Positions 1-5,967 of a stretch of 10,487 nt of DNA are shown here, piece after piece. Under the pieces are notes generated by a model. It saw nothing but the letters and a program-made list of their open reading frames with translations. It had not been told where the DNA came from and made no database searches. Position numbers and translations under genes: made by a program. How positions within the stretch are numbered: the first letter of the stretch is position 1; each line of letters begins with the position of its first letter. The stretch comes from CAVPRW01 sp046727435 [NCBI: bacterium] (GTDB lineage: Bacteria > Tectomicrobia > Entotheonellia > J063). Location of the stretch: assembly GCA_046727435.1 (NCBI GenBank), contig JBKPCR010000135.1, positions 1-10,487 on the forward strand, read 5' to 3'.

Positions 1-1
1 G

Positions 2-523
2 CTTTTCGACCTGTTCTTCAGCATCCTGGTCCTCACACTCGCCACCTTTATCCTTCTGCGGCCCACCCCCAGGCCGCGCGCCGCTCGCGTTTACCGCCGC
101 CATGTGACGCATACGCTAACCGATTTTAAGGGGACGAGTTATAGCTACTCGTTCAGCAATCGACTGGGTGTGTTCGTCAGTATGGTGATTGGAGGGCTCT
201 CCAGCATGTTCGGGATCGGTGGCGGCCCCTTCCAGGTGCCGGTGTTGGTCTACCTCCTCGGTTTTCCTCTGCACGTGGCGACTGCGACGTCGCAGTTCAT
301 AGTGTTGATCATGAGCAGCATCGGGAGCGTGGCGCACCTGCTGGCAGGAAGTTTCGTGCACGGTCACCGACGTACCTTCTTCTTAGGCCTTGGGGTGGTT
401 GTCGGGGCACAAGTGGGGGCGCGACTCTCGCAACACCTCTCAGGGCGCAGCATCAGCCTCATCCTTGCGGCCGGACTAGTGGCGATCGGCATCAGGCTGG
501 CCATCCATGCCTTTGAACACTAG
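2..523 (+). CDS. TauE/SafE-family membrane exporter, C-terminal part (5' end outside window)
   Basis: The frame is open from the left edge to the TAG at 521-523, so this is the last 173 residues of a longer gene; the GTG at 104 is internal, not the start. The visible part begins with the end of a transmembrane helix (FFSILVLTLATFILLRP, the usual end of the first half of these proteins). A basic cytoplasmic linker follows, then the second four-helix half, which carries the family signature GIGGG at visible residues 71-75 followed by PFQVPVLVYLLG. A later GARLS(QH)LSGR block before the last helix is also typical. Members of this family (Pfam TauE) export sulfite, sulfonates or other small organic anions across the inner membrane; the substrate cannot be read from sequence. 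A complete protein would be about 250-300 residues. No terminator is evident after the stop. Confidence 0.85.
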   Translation, partial: LFDLFFSILVLTLATFILLRPTPRPRAARVYRRHVTHTLTDFKGTSYSYSFSNRLGVFVSMVIGGLSSMFGIGGGPFQVPVLVYLLGFPLHVATATSQFIVLIMSSIGSVAHLLAGSFVHGHRRTFFLGLGVVVGAQVGARLSQHLSGRSISLILAAGLVAIGIRLAIHAFEH

Positions 524-525
524 CG

Positions 526-753
526 GATGCCGATCGGCGTACGCTGCTGCTAGGATTGGCTGGCGCGTCAGCGCTGATCTTGGGCGCAGGTGACCGCGTA
601 CTGGCAGGGGAAGCGACCGGCATGGATATCAAGGTCATCAAGGAGGCGGCATCGATGATCCCGGGCTTTCCCAAGGTTCGCCTGCGGCAAGCCACCTACC
701 AAGCACAGCATGTAATGCCGTTATTCTTTTCCCCTCCTCTCTACCCCCGATAA
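526..753 (+). pseudogene. Remnant of a Tat-exported small protein (cupin-like N-terminus)
   Basis: Read in frame from about 526, the DNA encodes DRRTLLLGLAGASALILGAG, followed by an Ala-x-Ala-like cleavage region. That is a twin-arginine n-region plus hydrophobic core. A mature start follows (MDIKVIKEAASMIPGFPKVR, then LRQATYQ), which resembles the beginning of small periplasmic cupins. There is no in-frame ATG or GTG before the twin arginines. An ATG at 527 is one frame away, and one extra base near 531 would give Met-Pro-x-Arg-Arg in frame, so a one-base deletion is the simplest explanation. After TYQ the sequence turns non-cupin-like and stops at the TAA at 751-753, so the beta-barrel is missing. 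A TTG at 556 could start a 65-residue product, but without the twin arginines. Frame and Tat leader are seen; the cupin assignment is inference from memory of the family. Confidence 0.4.
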
Positions 754-777
754 TTTCGAATCAGGTATGATTCGAAA
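754..777. repeat. Perfect 10-bp inverted repeat (palindrome, 4-nt spacer)
   Basis: Left arm TTTCGAATCA (754-763), spacer GGTA, right arm TGATTCGAAA (768-777). The arms are exact reverse complements. It starts directly after the stop of the degenerate cupin-like ORF. It has no following T-tract, so a simple intrinsic terminator is unlikely in the + direction. The half-site TCGAATCA recurs within the putative arsR operator (4230-4237), so a dimeric repressor site is one reading. An insertion-element end is another. Confidence 0.6.
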
Positions 778-1199
778 GGTCCCATCTGATCAGACGACCC
801 CTGAGTGACGCGTTCTCTGGAACCAGTATAGGGGTCAGGCCACAATATGGGAGAAATTAGACGCTAGCAAGCACAGCGCTGGTTGACCATGGCGTATCCT
901 GATCCCCCATTCGGCACTCCCGAGCGAAGCCAACTCAGGGGCGACCCATTTTGCATTGACGTTCTCTTGTGCCTTTCACTACATTGGGCCCACTGACTAG
1001 TCCTTGCAGCCTGCGGTGCTTGATATGCTGGCCGGCAGCAAGCCCATTCGGCCGGACCGACGGCATGCATGAGACAAGTATAGATGGCTGATGACCCCTG
1101 CAGTCGTGCGTCCTTTTCGGGTTTCGTTCGTCTCCATGGGTGACACCTCGTTCTGTCGCGAGGTCATCGAGGAACCTCAACAGATCATGGAGGCGAACT
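778..1199. other. Non-coding stretch upstream of the DUF2703 gene
   Basis: I see no convincing gene here: the short ORFs on both strands have no recognisable protein features. It holds an inverted repeat GACCCCT (796-802) / AGGGGTC (830-836). TGACCCCT recurs at 1092-1099 as the inverse of AGGGGTCA at 830-837, so about 270 bases are bracketed by 8-bp inverted repeats, as in a worn mobile-element remnant. A promoter-like pair lies at 956-985 and the ribosome-binding site of the next gene at 1189-1193. Confidence 0.5.
956..985 (+). promoter_or_regulatory. Candidate sigma70-type promoter for the DUF2703-sigZ genes
   Basis: TTGACG at 956-961 and TACATT at 980-985 are separated by 18 nt, close to the sigma70 consensus hexamers. 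It would leave a leader of about 205 nt before the DUF2703 start at 1200. I found no better pair nearer the gene, but this is a visual match only. Confidence 0.3.
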
Positions 1200-1829
1200 A
1201 TGAGCATCGACACTTTGCAGCTGCCTGTGGCTCACGAGTTAGCACGCCGTATCATCGACGTCGAGTTGCTGGCGCTCGACTTACGTACGTGCACCCGCTG
1301 CGTCGAGACCCTTGAGAACATCGAGACGGCCATCAAAACGGTTCAGCAAGTCCTGGAGGTGACCGCGATCGACGTGCGATTCCAGAAGATTCTCATCGAA
1401 TCAGATCAGCAGGCGCGCGAACACCAGTTCGTCACTTCCCCGACCGTTCGGATCAACCGTCGAGACATCGCCTTCGAAAGGCTCGAGAGCGCGTGTGAGA
1501 CGTGCACTGGTCTCTGTGGTTGTGCGGAAGGGACGACCTGCCGCATATGGCGTTACCGAGGGCAGGAATTCACGCAGGCGCCTGTGGGGCTTATCGTCGA
1601 GGCGCTGTTGCGCGAGATCGTTGGCAGCGACATCCACGTGGCAGCGGAGTCGCCCGTCTACGAAGGGGTGCCAGAGAATCTGCGTCGCTTCTTCACGAGT
1701 AAGTCTGGCCAAAGACCCGCAGGGCTGAACGCATGCTGCGCACCGACTGAGCAGGAGGGATGCTGTGAACCAGACGAGAAAACGGCATGTTGCCACACCA
1801 CCGAGCCTGGAGCCTGTGGCTGTCGCTAG
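1200..1829 (+). CDS. DUF2703-family cysteine-rich protein
   Basis: A 209-residue soluble protein; I recognise it as DUF2703 from the block LLALDLRTCTRCVETLENIE at about residues 20-40. This is followed by KTVQQVLEVTAIDV, KILIESDQQAREHQF, SPTVRIN and the cysteine cluster CETC-x2-LCGCAEG-x2-C near residues 100-115. The start is ATG 1200, which has GGAGG at 1189-1193 six bases upstream; the longer reading from 1140 lacks this. The fold suggests a thioredoxin-like domain with a CxxC pair, but the function is not established to my knowledge. The C-terminal 35 residues are unusual: four Cys-rich clusters (CC, CC, CC, CGC) spaced by short polar linkers, as in a metal- or metalloid-binding tail. The gene overlaps or abuts the sigma-factor gene behind it and lies near the ars operon, so a role in metal(loid) sensing or buffering is a reasonable inference. 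Confidence 0.82.
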   Translation: MSIDTLQLPVAHELARRIIDVELLALDLRTCTRCVETLENIETAIKTVQQVLEVTAIDVRFQKILIESDQQAREHQFVTSPTVRINRRDIAFERLESACETCTGLCGCAEGTTCRIWRYRGQEFTQAPVGLIVEALLREIVGSDIHVAAESPVYEGVPENLRRFFTSKSGQRPAGLNACCAPTEQEGCCEPDEKTACCHTTEPGACGCR

Positions 1830-1833
1830 GCCG

Positions 1834-2394
1834 ATGCAAGAGCCCCAAGAGGGTAATGAGAATCGGATCTGGCAGGCGTGTCGTGCGGAGCTTTACGGCT
1901 TCGTCCTCAAACGCCTGAGGGACGAAGCCCTCGCCGAAGACATCGTGCATGATGTCTTGATCACGGCCTACACCAGGTGGGAGACGCTTAAGGACTCCAG
2001 TAAGCTGCGACCGTGGCTCTACCAGATTGCCCGCCATGCTATTATAGACTCTTACCGAGCGGCAAAGCCGTCGGAGCCGGTGCCAGAGGATCTTGTCAGC
2101 GAGGAAGGTGACGCAGACGACAGGGCCCGCCAGGAGTTAGCGCGCTGTCTGGTCCCCCTGGTGAACAGACTCGCCATACCCTACCGCCGCGCGCTGACGC
2201 TTGCGGATCTCAATGGCCTGACACAGCGAGAGGTGGCGTCGAGATTGGGGCTATCGCTGTCAGGTGCCAAGGCGCGGGTCCAGCGGGCCCGCAAAATGGT
2301 AGCAGGAGCCTTGCTCGAGTGCTGTCGGGTTGAGCTCGACCATCGAGGCGGTGTCATGGATTACGAATGCCGCAAGGGATGCGGTAGTTGCTGA
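1834..2394 (+). CDS. sigZ: SigZ-like ECF sigma factor
   Basis: A 186-residue sigma-70-family factor that should direct RNA polymerase to a specialised promoter set. Region 2 spans about residues 12-77 (IWQACRAELYGFVLKRL through AEDIVHDVLITAY and LRPWLYQIARHAIID). Region 4 spans about 109-162 and contains the helix-turn-helix GLTQREVASRLGLSLSGAKA. The C-terminus matches what I know of SigZ: CCRVELDHRGGVMDYE followed by CRKGCGSC, five cysteines in the last 24 residues, a possible metal or thiol switch. Start choice is open. ATG 1834 fits the family's short N-terminus but has a weak ribosome-binding site. GTG 1765 has an excellent one (AGGAGGGA, 1753-1760) but would overlap the DUF2703 gene by 65 bases and add 23 residues that merely reread its Cys-rich tail in another frame. 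No anti-sigma gene is recognisable nearby. Confidence 0.85.
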   Translation: MQEPQEGNENRIWQACRAELYGFVLKRLRDEALAEDIVHDVLITAYTRWETLKDSSKLRPWLYQIARHAIIDSYRAAKPSEPVPEDLVSEEGDADDRARQELARCLVPLVNRLAIPYRRALTLADLNGLTQREVASRLGLSLSGAKARVQRARKMVAGALLECCRVELDHRGGVMDYECRKGCGSC

Positions 2395-2755
2395 GACCGT
2401 CCGCCAGGGGCCGGTGTCAACGCATTCGCAAAACCTCCGAACGGGATGCCTCCCGAGGAACCGTTCCCGCGGTCATGGTGTTTGTGTCCTATGCCGCGCT
2501 TGTTGCAAGCAGCAGGCATCACACCCTCAGCAGCGGCCCTCATCGACCCCGCTAGCTATGGACTCCGGACTGGCCTCCTGTCAGCGCTGGGGCAGGGCGT
2601 GCTGATCACCCTACTCATGCTGCGTCCAGCACCAGCCGCAACACAGGACCCCACGGATGTATCCGCCATCGAGGCGCATGGTCATGGGACCATCGGGGAT
2701 GGGTAAGGCCTCGCCTCGATGGCCCTCGTGAGACCGGAGGGCCCATAGTACTCCC
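2395..2755. other. 361-base spacer between sigZ and the MFS gene, with a possible small ORF
   Basis: No gene is recognised. The frame starting with ATG 2446 stays open to 2706 (86 codons). Its second half reads like a protein with one hydrophobic segment (ALIDPASYGLRTGLLSALGQ, then GVLITLLML). The first half does not, and a neighbouring frame from 2474 also begins protein-like (MVFVSYAALVAS) before a TAG at 2552. Together this could be a frameshifted relic of a membrane protein, or chance. The 3' 80 bases hold strong inverted repeats, listed separately. Confidence 0.35.
2665..2743 (+). promoter_or_regulatory. Structured leader with competing hairpins before the MFS gene
   Basis: A perfect 12-bp inverted repeat pairs GCCATCGAGGCG (2665-2676) with CGCCTCGATGGC (2712-2723). 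Nested in its loop, ATGGTC (2678-2683) pairs with GACCAT (2688-2693) over a 4-nt loop. A third helix, GGCCCTC (2721-2727) with GAGGGCC (2737-2743), contains the only purine-rich ribosome-binding candidate for the MFS gene and shares bases 2721-2723 with the first helix. The two are therefore mutually exclusive at that end. No T-tract follows, so translation control is more likely than attenuation, if it is functional at all. Confidence 0.4.
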
Positions 2756-4021
2756 ATGAACACCGAGGCGTCGCTTGCAGCGGGGATCACACGCACCTCC
2801 GCCCGTGGCTGGGCCGTCGCCCTGCTCTCCCGCTTGCAGATGAGCAGCGTCGTCCTCGTGTCCTACTCCTTTGGTGTGTTCCTGCCCTTTATGAACCATA
2901 ATCTGCGTCTCTCCCCTGTCGAAGCCGGACTCTTGCAGGGCGTCTGGTGGATCACTTCAGCCCTGCTGTCCTTGCCCTGTAGCCTCTGGTGCTCGCGCTT
3001 CCGACCGGTCCCCTTGGTGTCGGTGTCGCTGCTCCTGGGGCTGCCGTTTCTCTTTCTGCAAGGGCTGGCACAGAGTTTCCCGGTCCTCTTCCTGGCGCGC
3101 TTCCTGTTCGTCCTGTGCCATGTCATCTCTACCCCCGCGCATCCGCTGCTACTCCAGCAATGGGTGGCACCGAGCCACTATGCATTGGTCGGCGCCGTCG
3201 GTCTCTCGCTCCACAGTATTCTGCTGGCCGCGGCGATCAGCACCAGTGCCTGGGTCATCACCGCGTTGGGCAGTTGGCGCCTCACCTATGGCGTCCTGGG
3301 CGGCTGGCTGCTCGGTCAGACGCTGGTCTGGATGGTCGTGGCGCGCGAGGTGAACGCGCCCGTGACAGCGCTCCAGCGCGCGCTAACGGCTCCACCGCAA
3401 TCCCCACTCAAGGCGCTGAGGGCGTATCCGCAGGGATGGCTCCTGGGCATCACCATGTTGGCGCTGTCGGCCACCTGGGCGGCGATCGTCACCTTTCTCC
3501 CCACGCTCTTACTCGAGCGAGACCACATACCGCCGGCGCTGAGTGGGCCGCTGTTGGGCTGCTTGTACTATGGGCTCATCCCCAGCGCACTGCTGGGCGA
3601 CGTGCTGGAGAAGAAGGTGCAGGACCGTCGGCTGCTCCACTGGGGACCGGCCCTGGCGAATACGCTGTTTGCGGTGGCGATCCCGTTCACATCCTCGCCC
3701 TGGCTCCTCATGGGGCTCCTGACAGGTGTGGGAATCGTGTGGATTGTGTCGCCGGTGATCGAGGTGCTGCCATTTGAGTTTCCCGGCATTCGCCCTCGCG
3801 AGGTTGCCGTCGTCGTGTCCCTGATCAAAACCCTCTCGGGACTGGGGTTTGCCCTCGGGCCTCTGGTGACCGGATTCGTAGCCCAGTGGGCGGGCTCGCT
3901 CCAGATGGGGCTCTTGGCACTCTGCCTGCTGACGGGAACCAGCATCATTGCCGGATGGTGCTATCCGAGGAGTGGGAACGACGCCGAGGTGCTCGGGCAT
4001 ACCAAAAGGGGCCTACCGTAA
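2756..4021 (+). CDS. Major facilitator superfamily (MFS) transporter
   Basis: A 421-residue inner-membrane protein with about 12 hydrophobic helices, the normal MFS length. A short basic cytoplasmic N-terminus precedes helix 1 (MSSVVLVSYSFGVFLPFM). The first half contains AGLLQGVWWITSALLSLP and the SRFRP loop, a degenerate version of MFS motif A. A charged central loop lies around residues 198-222 (REVNAPVTALQRALTAPPQ). The second half has GDVLEKKVQDRR as the equivalent loop between helices 8 and 9 and a glycine-rich stretch LSGLGFALGPLVTGFVAQWA near the end. It resembles drug, cyanate or nitrate/oxalate-type MFS porters but not the known arsenic MFS carrier ArsJ. The substrate cannot be assigned. 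ATG 2756 is the first start in frame; its ribosome-binding candidate (GGAGGG, 2736-2741) is 14 bases away and within a hairpin, so translation may be controlled. Confidence 0.85.
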   Translation: MNTEASLAAGITRTSARGWAVALLSRLQMSSVVLVSYSFGVFLPFMNHNLRLSPVEAGLLQGVWWITSALLSLPCSLWCSRFRPVPLVSVSLLLGLPFLFLQGLAQSFPVLFLARFLFVLCHVISTPAHPLLLQQWVAPSHYALVGAVGLSLHSILLAAAISTSAWVITALGSWRLTYGVLGGWLLGQTLVWMVVAREVNAPVTALQRALTAPPQSPLKALRAYPQGWLLGITMLALSATWAAIVTFLPTLLLERDHIPPALSGPLLGCLYYGLIPSALLGDVLEKKVQDRRLLHWGPALANTLFAVAIPFTSSPWLLMGLLTGVGIVWIVSPVIEVLPFEFPGIRPREVAVVVSLIKTLSGLGFALGPLVTGFVAQWAGSLQMGLLALCLLTGTSIIAGWCYPRSGNDAEVLGHTKRGLP

Positions 4022-4189
4022 CACCGTCTTTGCGTGGTGGGTGATGGCCAGCACGAGGCGCGACGCCACGAAGTCAAGGAGGATCCCTGCGCAATTCCGC
4101 CATGCTCTTATCCAGGTTGAGCCATCAGATTGAGTTATTGGAATGGCTTATCATACGGGAAAAAGCACGTGAACATATAATGCATGCCC

Positions 4190-4219
4190 TTGACACAATG
4201 CCCTACTGGGCCATATATT
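4190..4219 (+). promoter_or_regulatory. Promoter of the ars operon
   Basis: TTGACA at 4190-4195 is a perfect -35 box and TATATT at 4214-4219 a near-perfect -10 box, spaced 18 nt. Transcription would begin near 4226, leaving about 33 nt before the arsR start. This is the best promoter in the window and the only one evident for the following + strand genes. Confidence 0.75.
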
Positions 4220-4239
4220 TCGTTAGATGTCGAATCATA
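4214..4239. promoter_or_regulatory. Candidate ArsR operator overlapping the -10 box
   Basis: An imperfect inverted repeat, TATATTTCG (4214-4222) and CGAATCATA (4231-4239), matching at 7 of 9 positions with an 8-nt spacer. It covers the -10 box and the expected transcription start, where an ArsR dimer would block polymerase until As(III) binds. The half-site TCGAATCA is shared with the palindrome at 754-777. Assignment is by position and symmetry only. Confidence 0.5.
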
Positions 4240-4258
4240 GGAAATGGAGGAGCGTGTG

Positions 4259-4627
4259 ATGCGTGACGTAGTAACAATTGCGAAGGCCCTCTCGGATGAA
4301 AACCGGGTGCGAATTCTCGGCATCCTCGAGGGACGGGAACTCTGCGTCTGCCAAGTGATCGAACTCCTCGGCCTGGCCCCGTCCACCGTCTCGAAGCACC
4401 TCTCCATCTTGAAACAGGCGCGCCTCGTCGACGGCCGAAAGCACGGCCGGTGGATGTATTACCGCTTAGCTGATGAAGATGTGCCTGCGGTCGCCAAAGA
4501 TGCCATCGGCTGGGCGCTCAATGCCCTTGGGCGCGATAAGAAACGTGCGAAAGACACCGAGCGCCTGCTCCAAATCCTCACCATTGACCCGGAGGTGTTA
4601 TGCCTGACGCAGCGGGAACGCGCGTGA
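4259..4627 (+). CDS. arsR: ArsR-family As(III)-responsive repressor
   Basis: A 122-residue winged-helix regulator that should repress the ars operon and release DNA on binding arsenite. It opens with IAKALSDENRVRILGILEGR (helices 1-2), then ELCVCQVIELLGLAPSTVSKHLSIL with the recognition helix, and the wing GRKHGRWMYYRL. Cys29 and Cys31 form the C-V-C pair of the E. coli R773-type As(III) site (ELCVC); the third cysteine of that site (ELCVCDLC) is replaced by Ile here, so As(III) would be held by two cysteines or with another ligand. Start: ATG 4259 has GGAGGAG (4246-4252) six bases upstream, while an earlier in-frame ATG at 4244 lacks a ribosome-binding site. The C-terminal 28 bases overlap the start of arsC, so the two are translationally coupled. 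Confidence 0.93.
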   Translation: MRDVVTIAKALSDENRVRILGILEGRELCVCQVIELLGLAPSTVSKHLSILKQARLVDGRKHGRWMYYRLADEDVPAVAKDAIGWALNALGRDKKRAKDTERLLQILTIDPEVLCLTQRERA

Positions 4628-5076
4628 CGCCGAAACTGAAGATTCTCTTCCTCTGCACGGGGAACTCCTGTCGGAGCCAGATGGCCGAGGGCTGGGCGCG
4701 TCATCTCAAAGGCGAGGTCATCGACGCCTACTCGGCTGGGACGCACCCGAAGACGCTTGACGCCTTGGCAGTCCAGGTGATGGCTGACGTGGGCATCGAC
4801 ATCTCGGCCCAGGAGCCAAAATCCCTCGATGCCGTAGCACACCTCCCCTTCGACTACGTCGTGACCGTCTGTGACGATGCCCATGAGGCCTGTCCGGTCT
4901 TCCCCGGGCGCGCCAGGATGATCCACCGCGGTTTTGACGACCCGCCGAGGCGTGCCGCCGCGGCCAAGAGCCGAGAGGAGGCCCTAGGCCAGTACGCGCG
5001 GGTGCGGGACGAGATCAAAGCCTTCATCGAGCAGCTGCCAGACGCGCTGCTCACGGAGAAAGGAGACCCCCGATGA
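4600..5076 (+). CDS. arsC: Thioredoxin-linked arsenate reductase (LMW-PTP fold)
   Basis: A 158-residue cytoplasmic enzyme that reduces arsenate to arsenite. The CX5R phosphate/arsenate loop is Cys19-Thr-Gly-Asn-Ser-Cys-Arg25, and the redox pair is Cys91 and Cys98 (VCDDAHEACP). The spacings 72 and 7 equal those of Staphylococcus pI258 ArsC (Cys10, 82, 89), so the three-cysteine relay ending in a thioredoxin-reducible disulfide should be intact. The general acid lies in the loop GFDDPP (residues 111-116). Start: ATG 4600 with GGAGG at 4591-4595; this gives an 11-residue extension before the usual beginning (KLKILFLC) and overlaps arsR by 28 bases. The stop overlaps the arsM start (ATGA). It is the first of two arsenate reductases in this operon and is more closely pI258-like than the second. 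Confidence 0.94.
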   Translation: MPDAAGTRVTPKLKILFLCTGNSCRSQMAEGWARHLKGEVIDAYSAGTHPKTLDALAVQVMADVGIDISAQEPKSLDAVAHLPFDYVVTVCDDAHEACPVFPGRARMIHRGFDDPPRRAAAAKSREEALGQYARVRDEIKAFIEQLPDALLTEKGDPR

Positions 5077-5942
5077 GCACCACACCAGAGAGCGAAGCCA
5101 CCCGCGAGGCTGTCCGTGATCGCTACGCCGGGATTGCCAGGGAGACCATGGCCGCAACCGCCGAGGCTGCGACGGCTGGCTGCTGTGCCCCGAGCTGCTG
5201 TAGTGCTGAGACACTCGATGTGACGACGCTTGCGACGAGCATCGGCTATACCGCGGAGGAGTTGGGTGACCTCCCCGCCGGGGCGAATATGGGCCTCTCC
5301 TGCGGAAACCCCACGGCCCTAGCGTCGCTTCAACCCGGCGAGGTGGTGCTCGACCTCGGCAGCGGAGGCGGCTTTGATCTGTTTCTCGCCGGGCCGAAGG
5401 TCGGGGCGACGGGTCGCGCCATCGGCGTCGATATGACTCCGGATATGCTCGCCCTGGCGCGGAAGAACACCGAGACCTACCGCGAGGTAACGGGCCTTGA
5501 CAACGTGGAGTTTCGCCTGGGTGAAATCGAGCATCTCCCCGTGGCGGACGCGAGCGTCGATGTGGTCATCTCCAACTGCGTCCTCAACCTCTCGCCCGAT
5601 AAGCCCCAGGTCTGGCGCGACATCGCCCGCGCGCTCAAGCCAGGCGGGCGCGTCGCCGTCTCGGATATCGCGCTCTTGCAACCTCTTCCGCCCGATATAG
5701 CCGCGACGATTGACGCGTTGTGCGGATGTGTGGCCGGGGCGCCCCTGGTGGCCGACACGGAGTGGATGATGCGCGAGGCGGGGCTGGTGGAGATCGTTCT
5801 GGAACTCAAGCCAGAGTATATCCAGACGCTGGCCCGCATGCAAGATCCGTTTTATCAAACCATTGCCGCGCACTTGCCTGAAGGCACGACGCCGGCGGAC
5901 TACATGACGAGCCTCGATATCACGGCGCGCAAACCGTCCTGA
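5073..5942 (+). CDS. arsM: As(III) S-adenosylmethionine methyltransferase
   Basis: A 289-residue cytoplasmic enzyme that methylates As(III) with S-adenosylmethionine, giving mono-, di- and volatile trimethyl arsenicals. The SAM-binding motif is DLGSGGGFD at residues 94-102, followed by GVDMTPDML (118-126). The three cysteines needed for As(III) in characterised enzymes (Cys72, 174 and 224 in the Cyanidioschyzon protein) have counterparts at Cys77 (GLSCGNP), Cys169 (ISNCVLNLS) and Cys219 (CGCVAGAP). An additional Cys-rich N-terminal segment, CCAPSCC at 37-43, lies before the domain, as in several bacterial ArsM proteins. ATG 5073 overlaps the arsC stop by ATGA and has AAAGGAGA at about 5059-5066 as ribosome-binding site. 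Length and motif order are normal for the family. Confidence 0.94.
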   Translation: MSTTPESEATREAVRDRYAGIARETMAATAEAATAGCCAPSCCSAETLDVTTLATSIGYTAEELGDLPAGANMGLSCGNPTALASLQPGEVVLDLGSGGGFDLFLAGPKVGATGRAIGVDMTPDMLALARKNTETYREVTGLDNVEFRLGEIEHLPVADASVDVVISNCVLNLSPDKPQVWRDIARALKPGGRVAVSDIALLQPLPPDIAATIDALCGCVAGAPLVADTEWMMREAGLVEIVLELKPEYIQTLARMQDPFYQTIAAHLPEGTTPADYMTSLDITARKPS

Positions 5943-5967
5943 GACCCTCCGTGAGGAGCACGCCGCC

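Noticed and set aside
2989-3777. 262-codon + strand frame inside the MFS gene
   Set aside because: Shifted-frame shadow rich in Gly, Ala and Arg; the 2756-4021 frame has the helices.
3509-4000. Long minus-strand reading frame (163 codons) opposite the MFS gene
   Set aside because: Gln/His/Arg-rich composition typical of a shadow of a GC-rich membrane-protein gene; no domain or start signal.
4120-4148. Stem AGCCAT / ATGGCT after the MFS gene as a terminator
   Set aside because: Six base pairs with a 17-nt loop and no T-tract; could be chance.
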